Of a stretch of DNA of 64,000 nucleotides, positions 11,403 through 22,133 are shown in pieces (positions within the stretch are counted from its first letter, which is position 1; each line of letters opens with the position of its first letter). Under the pieces are notes generated by a model that saw only the letters and a program-made list of their open reading frames with translations, did not search any database and had not been told where the DNA came from. This DNA comes from Topomyia yanbarensis (taxonomy: Eukaryota > Arthropoda > Insecta > Diptera > Culicidae): NCBI RefSeq assembly GCF_030247195.1, contig NC_080672.1:346764413-346828412 (forward strand). Reading direction: 5' to 3'. Made by a program: the position numbers and the translations under genes.

Positions 11403-12628
11403 ATTTGATTGCGTTTGAATGAATTTGTGACGATAAAATCTCCTTTCGCTAAAGGTTGATTTCTTCACCCTCGCTTAACATTTTAACCAGTTCACCAGTA
11501 CGATTAAACCTGGCGTATGCGCTAAGCGAGGGTGAAAAAATCGGCCCTAAGTCTTTTCATGTAATACTCATTTTACTTATTTCGTAAGAAATGTTAAACC
11601 GCATATGGTCAAGGCTTCTGTCTGTCACATTACAAGTTTACGCATATTTCATAAGATAAGTCTGCAAAAACGATAAAATAAGATTCTATCACAATTGCAC
11701 ATTATTAAAGCCACTAAACCGTACATTTTTTCTACAGAAAGCTATTTTCTATCATGACCGGTTTTCGCTTTATTGTCATGTTGATGCATCTGTCACGTTA
11801 CACAATTTTTGCAGTGAGTTTGATGGTTACTTAAATTGAAAAAGTCTGTTCCGTTGGCCTTAAATTTGCGTGAACACAGTTTGAAGTTGAAGCTTGGAAC
11901 ACAAAGAAGAGTTTGAAATCTAGTTTTCCAGAAGAAAAACTTTTTTTCGATTTAATGGAGTACATATTCTCAATGATCTGTCACATTACAACCAGAATCT
12001 GTCACGTTACAGTTTTGTATTTTTCTTGAAGCGAGGATTTCGAGACAGTAGCACACAAATCATCCTTGATCTGGGAACTGAGTATTAACGGGAAATTTCA
12101 TGTTTATTTTGAAAACATATTGGTATTGATGAACAAACGTAAATAACTTATAAAAAGGTTGTAATTGCACGAAGTAACACATTATGTCGAAAGAAAATCT
12201 AAAATAACTTTAAAACATCTGCATTTTGAAGGACAATTGTTCATGAGCATTTTGAATTGGAAAAAAATTTGAAATGCATTCTATAACTAAATTAAATTTA
12301 AATTAAAAATTAAGATTTTTGAAATATTGTTCAAGTTTTTGTTATAAAATATTATATTTTAAACCTTTTTTATTTAATTAAATTTTAAACGTGCTATGAT
12401 TTTTGTGTTCGATATGTGTGAGTAGCTTATCAAAAGGGCGTATTTTAGTGAAAAAAAAACTACTACAACTACATTTAAAAAAAAAAAAACAAAATATTCC
12501 GAAAAAAATTTCTTAAGGGCATTTTGCTTCGAAATGATATTTAGTAATAATATTGTATAATAAAATGACTGGAAAATACTAGGAAATTTAGACGCATACT
12601 TAAAGTCGTTGTGAAAAATGCTTTCTTA
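11403..12628. other. AT-rich intergenic DNA with one tiny MITE
   Basis: Apart from the small inverted repeat at 11458-11542 (listed separately) I see only AT-rich sequence and homopolymer runs. No gene. Confidence 0.5.
11458..11542. mobile_element. 85-bp miniature inverted-repeat element
   Basis: Twenty-base terminal inverted repeats (GATTTCTTCACCCTCGCTTA on the left, one mismatch on the right) surround a 45-bp centre. It is too small to encode anything. Confidence 0.75.
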
Positions 12629-12632
12629 TTAA

Positions 12633-12760
12633 CCCTTAAATGCGCAATGTTGTTTTAAAACAACATTAAGAAAACCATTTCAAAATTATCATAGTGACGT
12701 ATTAAAACTGTGAGACAATTTTCAGAAAATTTGAAAAAAATTGTTTTGCGCCTTTAAGGG
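12633..12760. mobile_element. TTAA-flanked MITE, 128 bp
   Basis: TTAA at 12629-12632 and 12761-12764. The ends are CCCTTAAATGCGCAA and TTGCGCCTTTAAGGG. The terminal logic matches the elements at 2935-3453 and 15716-17078, so it is piggyBac-like by target and termini. Confidence 0.75.
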
Positions 12761-13125
12761 TTAATAACTTCTTAACCATGCAATTACGATTTCTTCTATT
12801 TTTAAGCTTGCGTTAGCAAAAAAAAATTGTTCTTTGTAATTTTTTTTTCGTCTTTTTTTTAAATTTTACAAAAAAATATTCACACTGAATAAAGAATTTC
12901 TTAGAACTCGCTATCATATAGTTTTGCTGTACAATTAGCGATATTCGAACAATATATTTTGAAAGTAGTGCATTCAAGAACTCATAGCATAGCATAGTAT
13001 AGCATAGCATATACGATTGCACAAATCGTGGGTGGCTGTACAATGATCAGCTAATATTTACCACGATATCCACCATATCGTGTCACAAGAAAAAAAGCAT
13101 TTGGGATTAACGCTTTTTCTTCATA

Positions 13126-14715
13126 GGGGCCGTACACAAATGACGTAGCTTTTTTCGGCGTTTTTTTACCCCTCCCTCCCCCCTCGTAGCATTTGGTTTC
13201 AAAATTCCAACCTCCCCCTCGTAAATAACCTAGCATTTACCTATTCCCTCCCCCTCGTCCCTTGCAAAGCGGCCGGGGGATGAAAAAATTACACATGTCT
13301 TTAAATTATTTTAAATACATGTCCTTTCAAAATGTTTGACGACTTTTATCAACATTTTCATTATAACAGCAAATTGCGTTTGTTACTCAACTCTTAGCAG
13401 AATAAGCTAGTCGAAATCAGAGTTTTTCGATATATCCTGAAACAATATTGAAAAATTTTAAGATGACGCCGTAATAATCGAAAGAGAAGGTAAACAAAGA
13501 GAGGCTCTCATTTGCACTTAGAACCATTTGACATGTTTGCCGAGTAAGGATGACCAAGCCTCGTACTTCACTCACCGTGGATTTGCCATTTCATGACAAA
13601 TATAGTGTTGATAGTTTTGTTTTGAATTTTATTTGATAAGGGGAGCATTAAGAGAAGTTCTCTCAGTTCACAAGCCTGCAGCCCGTGATGCCACAAGTAG
13701 ATTTTTGGAGTGTTTTTGGTACAGATTCTGTACGGTACAGATTACAGATTTTTGTAAAAAAGTAGATTGGTACAGATTTTTTTTATATGACAGCAAGGTA
13801 AACTAATTTAACGAGTTAGGCCGCTGACAGAGTGATGGCGAGAAGATGACGTGGAGCTGGTACTGACTGAGCTTGAACTAAAGCTAACATTAGAATGTAA
13901 ATTCATCCCTTTTTCCCCTGTCAGAGTGAAAGCTAGCGGATCTACTTGGAGAGTCTACATATACTTTGACATGCTCCATTTGATTTGCTGCAAGCAGGTT
14001 TCTCGCATCCTAATGTACGGTCTTCTCGCCGCCACTCTGTCAGCGGCATTAGGTTGCAAACAAAGTGGCGGCGAGAATTTGAGTTGGAGCGGATATTGAC
14101 ATTACCCAGTCAAACTCAAGAATTCTGACTGATTTCTTGCGGAAATCCAGTTCAAATAAAACAACCGATCCCGAGTCAGAACTTCTAATTTGGTTTCCTC
14201 GAATGAAAAATCAGTATAAGAAAAATGATTTTTTAAAGCAACTTTGTTATTGTTTGGGTACATAATCCGGTACAGATTTTTCTAGAGAACTCCTGGTACA
14301 GATTTAATTGTTGCAACACTGCCTGCAGCTGCCAATGATTCTAAGAAGCATACGTTCATCTAAATTACTAAATTTTGTTTGGTTGAATCTGAAGTGAAAC
14401 TTTAATTCAGCTTCCAAACTAAGTCTACTAGTTAGCAACATTAGCTAACTAATGTAGCAAGTTAAATCCGCATACAAAATCTTTTTGTATTTTTGCGAAC
14501 TTGTAAATTTACCTCATGCGAAATCGCATCAAAAGTAACTTGTGTGAATTTTAATTTATTTCTCTTGGGAGTGGATTAAATTGTTTTCTCTAAACAATGA
14601 ATTTTAAACTTAATGCTACGTCGCACAACTTCTGACCCTACCCTCCCCCTCGTCACAAATTTGGTAAACCCTCCCTACCCCCTCCCAAAATGCTACGTCA
14701 TTTATGCATAGCCCC
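13126..14715. mobile_element. GGGGC-TIR element (copy b) with nested insertion
   Basis: The left end GGGGCCGTACACAAATGACG pairs with the right end GACGTCATTTATGCATAGCCCC type sequence (14688-14715), and ATA lies on both sides. Both ends carry C/T-rich tracts (CCCCTCG). The interior shares segments with copies at 895-1590 and 44075-44482. It is interrupted by a 639-bp element at 13683-14321. No transposase frame is seen. Confidence 0.7.
13683..14321. mobile_element. hAT-like MITE with 8-bp target duplication
   Basis: Flanked by CCTGCAGC at 13675-13682 and 14322-14329. The sister copy near 44225 has a single uninterrupted GCAGCTGCAGGA there, confirming insertion. The ends CCGTGATGCCAC and GTTGCAACACTG are imperfect inverted repeats of the CAGTGTTGC type common in hAT elements. 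Another inverted pair (CCGCTGACAGAGTG and CACTCTGTCAGCGG) lies inside at about 13822-14046. Confidence 0.75.
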
Positions 14716-15333
14716 ATAGTGGAACAAGTATCACACTGTACACCTGGCCACGTCCTTGAAATCGTCGAGGAAGGGAAGGAATGTTAGTTCAACATCTACT
14801 TGCGAAAGTGCAGGGAACCCATACTACTTTCATGAATGTTTCAGGAATAGGAGTTTGTGTTAGTAGGGCAGGTTATTTATGAGGAGCTTATTCAAAAACA
14901 TTTCAGTGCAAAATGGATGTAACTTACCTCGTTTAGCCCGCATTTACAATGAGAAAATCATTTGGATAAAATATATAAACATTAAAATAATAACATTAAA
15001 CAATTTCACCTGCTCTCAATTAATTAGGGTGCAAGAACTCTCCCCCATCATCAGCGAAATCGTTGCATGAACTAGTCGTTTATAGATGGCGCTACGCTGA
15101 TCGAACGGGTGTATTTTTGGCGGCTGGATTCAGGCGCATGCATTGCAAAGTTATCAGAATGTGACGATAAATCACTACATGAAATTTCTCTATTTTCACG
15201 CTACCGTGGACGCACTATACTCTGCGCAGTTAAGAAATTTCTAAGTTTGTTTCAATACAAAAAAATAGAAAAAAAAACCCTTACCCTATTTTTACCATTT
15301 TTGTTAACCATTTTTTGTTAACGACCTATTGAG
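14716..15333. other. No feature seen
   Basis: No TIRs, tandem repeats or convincing coding frames found between the two element clusters. Confidence 0.45.
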
Positions 15334-15715
15334 TCAATTTGTCAACTGTTGTTACGGCATTTAATTAGCAAGGGACTGGAAGGTGAAGTATATTTTTCAA
15401 TATTATGAGCCATAGTACTCAAGGGAGAGCAAGGAGTTGAAGAAAGAAAGTTTAGAAAAGCGTTGAAAGGGTCATATGAGCAAGCTTAGAGTTTACCGGC
15501 GACTTAACCCTTTGTCTGCTACCGCAGGAGTCAGGATCTTTTGGCATTAGAAATGCGAAACACCTGAGTCTACGGCATGTCCGGACAAGCGTAAAGTAAC
15601 TTGTTACTTCATGCTGTCGGAACCGACAAAATGTTAAGTCACGGTAAACCTCCACACTCAGCATTTGCGACGTTGAAACTCATTGAATGAGCTAGTTTTT
15701 GTTTTTTTGGGTTAA

Positions 15716-17078
15716 CCCTCTAATGTCTAAATTTTGATTTGGCTTGAAAAATCTTTTATATGTGGGTTTCGTGATGAGAAAAACCGAAAATAATGTTGAT
15801 AATTCATGTAAGCAATGTAAAGCCTTAAAATAAGTAGGCAGCCTAGAGGCGGTGTTGGGCACCTGGGCGAATAAAAAACAAAAACTTTTTTTCTTCTAGT
15901 TTCTTCAACAAGCGAATTCAGATGGTTTATATTTTGGACTCCATCAGAACGCAAATTACCCAAGCTAAGGAGTATTTCTCTAGTGCTTTGGTTGTTTAAT
16001 CATTGACTTCTAATTTATAGTAGGAGAGACCAGTGTCTACTGGCGATGGTTTGACTTATCATGTTTTATTTTTTAATTTAAGAAGATCGTATAAAAGAAA
16101 ATTTTCGAGATTCTTCAGGTGAAATTCCGAAGTAAACAAACAAAAAAGAACAAATTTTGTTTGTGGTTACGTACATTGTATATACGGCCTCTGAAAGTTC
16201 TTTTCGCGCGCTATCGAAAAATCTAGTCATTCGTGGAATAGCATTGAACTAGCTCTAAATAACAAAAATGCTGAAAGCCTATTTTCGTCCTAACCATGCG
16301 AAGCCGGTGGTTAGAGCAGCGTTAGCCATCTTTGTTCAACGCATTAGAAAGCAAAGATACTGGTGCCAATGCATACGCATTGCATCAATTGTATACCGAG
16401 TAATTAATGGTAATGCAACATAAGTACATGGGAGAATGTATTACACAGTACTTGAAGTGCAGGACTATAAACAGCGCCATATGTCTAATACAAAAAGAGA
16501 AAAAAAGATTTCGCCAGCTTACCCTAGACTCCCCTAAATATAATTAAATGATAACGACATCCATATTCTAACAGCAGCATTCACCCACAAGTTTTCAAAC
16601 ATGCTTCTTTTCAGCTAAAATTGCACAATAAGCTAGTTTCGGTAGGATAAGTAATCACAAAAGACTGAAATTTTTTTCGCCCAGGTGCCCAACACCGCCT
16701 TTAGGCGGGCAAAGTGTTTTACCAAAAAAGTTAAACTTCCGAATTATTCCACTAAACCAATTCACAGTAAAATGCTACTAACATGCTACTCAAAAATATT
16801 TTTTTAGTTGCTAAAATTTCCAAAAATAGTTAAAATTTGTTTAATGAAGATTACCACTAAACACAAAATAGTTTTTTTCACATTTTCATCGAATTTTCAA
16901 CTTTGAGCTTCAATTGCCTTTAACAGAAAGCTACGATTATTCAAACAATGTGTATGTATGAAAGGTGTGAGCGTTGGGAAGAAATACTAGTGCGAATGAC
17001 AACATACAATCATGTTTTAGTAGTTTTATTTAGATTTTTGAAAAGACCGCCTAGAGGCGGTGTTGGGAACTAGAGGGT
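15716..17078. mobile_element. TTAA-flanked element with CCCTCTA termini
   Basis: TTAA at 15712-15715 and 17079-17082; ends CCCTCTAATG and ACTAGAGGG. The motif CTAGAGGCGGTGTTGGGCACC near 15843 returns inverted near 16680 and again near 17052, giving internal foldback structure. No transposase is recognised, so it is probably non-autonomous and piggyBac-like. Confidence 0.65.
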
Positions 17079-17369
17079 TAAGCCGCCGGTAAACTCTAAT
17101 CTTGCTCATATGACCCTTTCCACGCTTTTCTAAGCTTTCTTCCTTCAACTCTTTGCTCTCCTTTAAGTATTATGGCTCTTAACCGTTGTGTGTCCAACGC
17201 GGTACCCGGGTACCTTTTTAAGTTTCAATTAATGAAATTCCCATGTTTTGCCTATAGCTGGAAATTGAAACTTTGTGACATCTTAGAACTTCACTATGTC
17301 AAGCTTTTGGGTTAATATTATTATTGATATAGTAAGGGTGAGTGAGGAGGGGCTCCTGATATTTTTGCC

Positions 17370-18473
17370 TTTCTCATATAGAAAGGTTATGCAATCACTC
17401 TGAAAAACGTCAACCTAATCCCGGCCCGGAGGGCCGAGTGTCATATCCCATTCGACTCAGTTCGTCGAGATCGGAAAAAGTCTGTATGTGTGTGTATGTG
17501 TGTATGTATATGTGTGAATGTGTGTGTATGTGTGTGTGTGTATGTATGTGCGTATGTGTCAAATAATGTCACTCATTTTTCTCAGAGATGGCTGGACCGA
17601 TTTGCCCAAACTTAGTCTCAAATGAAAGGTGCAACCTTCCCATCGGCTGCTATTGAATTTTGGATCGATCGGAATTCTGGTTCCGGAATTACGGGTTTCA
17701 GAGTGCGGCCACACAGAAATTTCTCATATAAACTATAGGAAAAATTAAGAATAGAATTTTTATTTTTGATGCTAAATGTGTTCAAGGTGCATGAAACGTC
17801 GAGATTTGATGCAAACTCGAAAAAAAAATTTGACTACGATTCACTTTTTTGGATTTTGGCACATTTTTGCCTTTCTCATATAGAAAGGTTATGCAATCAC
17901 TCTGAAAAACGTCAGCCTAATCCCTAATAATTTTTTTTTCGACTCGTTTAGGGTTTCTGGATTTTAACAGGGGCGTAGTTGATGGTTTACTGAGAGGGGT
18001 TACACCCCCCCCCCCTCTACTGTTCACTCCCTTCCTTTAAAAATCTCCTTAAATCACCCCTCAGACCACCACCCCATCCAGCCCTCATACCCCACCCTTT
18101 CAACCCCATCATCTTTAAACCACCACTATATTACAAAGCATACCAATTTAAGCTGGGGAGTCGTTCGTTCATGGGACTTTCGCCCTCCTCACATACCCAC
18201 CCCCGCATGACAAAATGAGTTAGCAAGCAGATGACATTGATCTAATGCTGATTAGGCTAATGAAGTATGATATTTTTTTGTTTCAAGTGTTTCACCGTCG
18301 ACACGTAGCTCATCAAGTTCGTGGCTGGCATGCCATTGTGTATAAGTGCAAAGTGTACTAAGAATGTAATGGACATTTCCACGATTATGTTGAACATAAA
18401 AAGCCTCCGTGCCATAGTTTAGAGAAATGAGAAAGGCACAATTGCACCGCTAGGTGGATTAAAACAGGTTTTT
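17370..18473 (+). repeat. CTTTCTC repeat family, copy 1
   Basis: It begins GCCTTTCTCATATAGAAAGG, which recurs internally near 17869, and ends with CACCTAGCGGTG read in reverse (CACCGCTAGGTGG) followed by ATTAAAACAGG. It contains a TGTG microsatellite and the block ATTCTGGTTCCGGAATTACG. Near-identical copies lie at 38372-39478 (+) and 40347-42353 (-). It is non-coding as far as I can see; the superfamily is unknown. Confidence 0.75.
17487..17560. repeat. TG/ATG microsatellite
   Basis: Imperfect TGTG/TATG run inside the CTTTCTC repeat family copy. The same tract sits at the same place in the other copies. Confidence 0.85.
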
Positions 18474-19250
18474 TACTACGTAACAGGCTGACGTGGGTAC
18501 CCGGGTACCCACAAAACTGAAATGTCAATAACTAAGACAATTTCGAACCGATTTCGACACTTTTGGGTGTTTTGGATTCAGGAACTCATCCACTTTTAGA
18601 CTTGGTAAAAATGAATCGGGTTACTTCATTCGGTTCTCGGGAATCCGGAAGCAGGTTCCACTGATGGGATACTATTTGTGAACTTCAATGGAATACTAGC
18701 AATATGGGTATCAAAATTCTTGGAATCTCATCAGTAGGCTGTATCTCGTGGTTTTGGAACCATTTGGTGATTTAACCCCGGAACGGACATTCCGGAGCAG
18801 GTTCCCGTGGGGCCGTGAGTGGCCAGTCCATTCCAATTCCATTTTTCAAATTGCCATAGGGTACCGTAACAATAAATAACATACTTCCGAGACAATTTGA
18901 AGAGTTTTGATAGTCATATTGCTAAGACATTATTAAAATTTACAAATCATTCCCTGGTACTGGAAAATTGCTCCGGAAAATCCGGATTACCAAGAACCAG
19001 ATGCATTAATCCAGTTCAATTTTACAAAATCAAAAAGTGGACGAGTTCCTGAATTCAAAACATCTAAAAGTGTCCAAATCGGTTGAAGGAAGCCATAGTT
19101 ATAAGCATTTCAATTTGTGGGTACCCGGGTACCCACGTTGGCCTATTAAAGGTGTTTTTTGTTGGACACATAACTGTTAATATTGAAAAATATGCTTCAC
19201 CTTCCAGTCCCTTGCTAATTAAATGCCGTAACAATAGTTGACAAAGTTCT

Positions 19251-19867
19251 CATGTACAGAAAGTTTCATTAAAATCTGAGAAGGTGCTGCCAACATTTGT
19301 TCGAGTTGGCGCGAAATTAGTCTATTGTAGGTATTATAGCCGAGTTTTTGCTGTATGAGAAACAGATGTGAATCTAATTTTGGTTATTTCTTCGAATCTA
19401 CCGGAATCCTCAACGGTTTTCAATGTTGTCAAAGAGACTTGCAACGGTTTCATGAAATTTAGAACTCATTTAAATTAATTTTGTAACATTTAGATCTAAT
19501 GATTATACAGGTTTTATGGGATTTTCGCATGTGCCTGTATACTTCAACCCGTAACACAGGAACCAGAACTCTGATTCTAATGGAATTTAATAACAGTCAA
19601 TAGGAATACTTTCTAGCTAGCCAGCTTTCATTTGAGACAAAATTTGAGAAAATTAAATCAGACATTTTGGAGAAGCAGATGTGAATTCAATCCACGAACT
19701 TATTCACTTTTGGTTTCCGCGAAGATGTCCAAAGTAATTAATGTGGGGTTAATTGGACATCAGGTCACTAAAACTATAAATCCAAGCAATTTAGAACACA
19801 TTTTATGAAGTTTTACATCTTTAGATAACATGCTGGTGGGAATTTCATGCGCAACCACTATCTACAC
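19251..19867. repeat. Diverged repeat fragments
   Basis: About 19500-19860 carries blocks resembling 7600-7960 (CCCGTAAC, then ACTCTGATTC, then TTCATTTGAG). No gene is seen. Confidence 0.5.
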
Positions 19868-20310
19868 ATGTACAGTAGGGTGGGGCAAAATGATCGTTTT
19901 TTCAGCACAGCACTTTTTTGGTTTCTTTTGGGGTCCCAAACAACTGTGCAAAATTTGGGGTCGATTGGTGTTGACCCGGCGTAGCGCATTGCGTTTGAAA
20001 TTTGTATGGAGATTAGTATGGGAAAACCTATATTTTTGCATTTTTAATTCTACAGACTACAATTCTTCCTTTAGTATGCAAACAAATAGATAGAAGTGTA
20101 GTCCAGGATATGCTGAACAACTTTGCCGAACGATGTATGGTGTTAGAATGTCTCTAAGCCATGTTATAGCTGTTCAAAGTTCGATACATCGAATTAAATG
20201 CCAAAAATCATTTTTATTGCCAACACTGCGGGCGTACCAATGGTATTTCATGTAGCATTCCAAAGTAGCATTATATATTTTAGTTTTACCACATTGATAT
20301 CAAGTTTTGT

Positions 20311-20420
20311 TTTTTTGTGTTTCGAATTCATCTCGTCAGTAACTAGCACCATCTGGGTGTCTAGTTAGACGATGTATCTAAATTAGTACCCAAATTAGCA
20401 CTAGTTAGACACAAAAAAAT
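20311..20420 (-). ncRNA. Hammerhead ribozyme (diverged copy, minus strand)
   Basis: The same core read on the minus strand. On plus it appears as TTTCGAATTCATCTCGTCAG followed by TAACTAGC, with the GTC site shown as GAC within TTAGACAC near 20410. Stems I and III are both complementary. Confidence 0.75.
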
Positions 20421-20762
20421 CCAAACAGTTCACACGACATATGTGAACGCCTAAAGCCACATGTCCCGAGTGATGTCCCGGGAAGCAAATGTAGCTCTGG
20501 TTTGCTGACGAGAAAGCGAAGACGAACTCTTGTCTTTTGGTTCAAGAACCCAAACGCCTGGTATTATGCAATAAAAATTGGACTAAACCGTTTTGCGCGT
20601 TAAGGGCACAAGACCTAATTTTAATCAAGTTTTGTTTTTTTGTGTTTCGAATTCATCTCGTCAGTAACTAGCACCATCTGGGTGTCTAGTTAGACGATGT
20701 ATCTAAATTAGTACCCAAATGTGGCTTTAGGCGTTCACATATGTCGTGTGAACTGTTTGAAA

Positions 20763-20870
20763 TTTTTTGTGTCTAATTAGTGCTAATTTGGGTACTAATT
20801 TAGATACATCGTCTAACTAGACACCCAGATGGTGCTAGTTACTGACGAGATGAATTCGAAACACAAAAAA
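20763..20870 (+). ncRNA. Hammerhead ribozyme (diverged copy)
   Basis: Core elements are CTGACGA at 20842-20848, GAAA at 20858-20861 and cleavage triplet GTC at 20771-20773. Stem III pairs TTTTTTGTGT with ACACAAAAAA. Stem I pairs TAATTAG (after the GTC) with CTAGTTA. The same position in the large array is TAACTAG, so the C-to-T change turns a G-C pair into a G-U pair and keeps the stem. Stem II is only a 9-nt segment, GATGAATTC. Confidence 0.8.
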
Positions 20871-22133
20871 ACAAAACTTGATTAAAATTAGGTCTTGTGC
20901 CCTTAACGCGCAAAACGGTTTAGTCCAATTTTTATTGCATAACACATTGATATGTTTGGATGAATTATTCAAAAGTCTTAGCTCAATTTCATGAGCGTAG
21001 GTAGTTGAGCAATAGGGCGTAGTGAGGGGGGATGGCGAGGGGGAGGATTTAATATGTAGAAATTCGAACTGAAATGTTGTCAAGTTGGAATGTTCAGATG
21101 AATTATTTCAAAAAAAATACACACATAATAGTAACGATGAAATAAAACATACTGTATCCCTTTGCCTTGACTTTTATCAATAGAAGTTACGTTGCAGATT
21201 GAATCAACTGATTATTTACGCATTATGATTTGATAGCATGCTCATTTCTATGCTGTTCGATCACGAGGCGTGAAGCTAATTTCTGGATTTCAACATGAAA
21301 TCCACCAGATCCCTACAACAATTTTTGCTTCAGGTGATCTAACAGCATCGAAATGAGCATCCCATCAATCATAGTGCCTATTAAACTGAAACATAATCAA
21401 TGCAATCCTCTGACATATCAACTCGACATCAATTGATTCAGTCTGTAACGTAACTTCTATTGATAAAAGTCAAGGCAAAGGGATACAGTATGTTTTATTT
21501 CATCGTTACTATTATGTGTGTATTTTTTTTGAAATAATTCATCTGAACATTCCAACTCGACAACATTTCAGTTAGAATTTCTACATATTAAAGCCCCCCC
21601 CCCCCTCACTACGCCCCATTGCTCAACTACCTACGCTCATGAAATTGAGCTAAGGCTTTTGAATAATTCATCCAAACATATCAGTGTGGTAAAACTAAAA
21701 TATATAATGTTATTTTGGAATGATATATGAAATACCATTAGTACACCGGCAGTGTTGGCAATAAAAATGATTTTTGGCATTTAATTCGATGTATCGAATT
21801 TTGAACAGCTATAACATGGCTTAGAGACATTCTAACACCATACATCCTTCGGCAAAGTTGTTCAGCATTTCCTGGACTATACTTCTATCTATTTGTTGGT
21901 ACACTACAGGAAGAATTGTAGTCTGTAGAATTAAAAATGCAAAAATATAGGTTTTCCCATACTAATCTCCATACAAATTTCAATAGCAATGCGCTACGCC
22001 GGGTCAACACAAATCGACCCCAAATTTTGCACAGTTGATTTGGACCGCAAAAGGAACCAAAAAAGTGCTGTGCTCGGTTGATGTGGCTATGATTACATTT
22101 TTCCATATAACAATGCCCCACCCTAATGTACAG

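Larger units (their letters stand above)
17183..19176. mobile_element. TTAA-flanked element with GGTACCCGGGTACC arms
   Basis: TTAA at 17179-17182 and 19177-19180. The ends are CCGTTGTGTGTCCAAC and GTTGGACACATAACTG. The palindrome GGTACCCGGGTACC occurs near both ends and again near 18495. The other arm of the host foldback has an ATAA at the empty site, consistent with a TTAA target. A copy of the CTTTCTC repeat family is nested at about 17370-18473. Confidence 0.65.
15334..19250. mobile_element. Composite foldback with two TTAA insertions
   Basis: The left arm 15334-15507 is matched in reverse by 17083-17178 joined to 19181-19250. Examples are TTAATTAGCAAGGGACTGG against CCAGTCCCTTGCTAATTAA, and GTTTACCGGCGAC against GCCGCCGGTAAAC. 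The right arm is split by the element at 17183-19176, and another TTAA element (15716-17078) sits at the inner edge. Sequence just beyond 19250 is related to 45915-46020 in reverse. No coding capacity is seen. Confidence 0.65.
20301..20942. mobile_element. Small retrozyme-like array, 11-bp target duplication
   Basis: Inserted in the left arm of the foldback. CACATTGATAT is present at 20290-20300 and 20943-20953, while the uninterrupted opposite arm near 21680-21690 has one copy. It holds one full unit and one partial unit of the 325-bp repeat in one orientation, then a partial unit in the opposite orientation (junction near 20720). Units are about as long as those at 53831-60463 but visibly diverged from them. 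A complete hammerhead is readable on the minus strand (about 20311-20420) and another on the plus strand (20763-20870). The middle partial unit keeps only half of one. Confidence 0.85.
19876..22125. mobile_element. 2.25-kb foldback TIR element, 8-bp target duplication
   Basis: Flanked by ATGTACAG at 19868-19875 and 22126-22133. The ends are TAGGGTGGGGCA and TGCCCCACCCTA. The two halves are inverted copies almost to the centre (about 21310). Outer arms are 19876-20290 and 21690-22125, inner arms about 20954-21270 and 21350-21690. The left arm is interrupted at 20301-20942 by a small hammerhead-ribozyme array. The 8-bp target duplication suggests hAT-type mobilisation (inference). No transposase is present. 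Confidence 0.85.
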
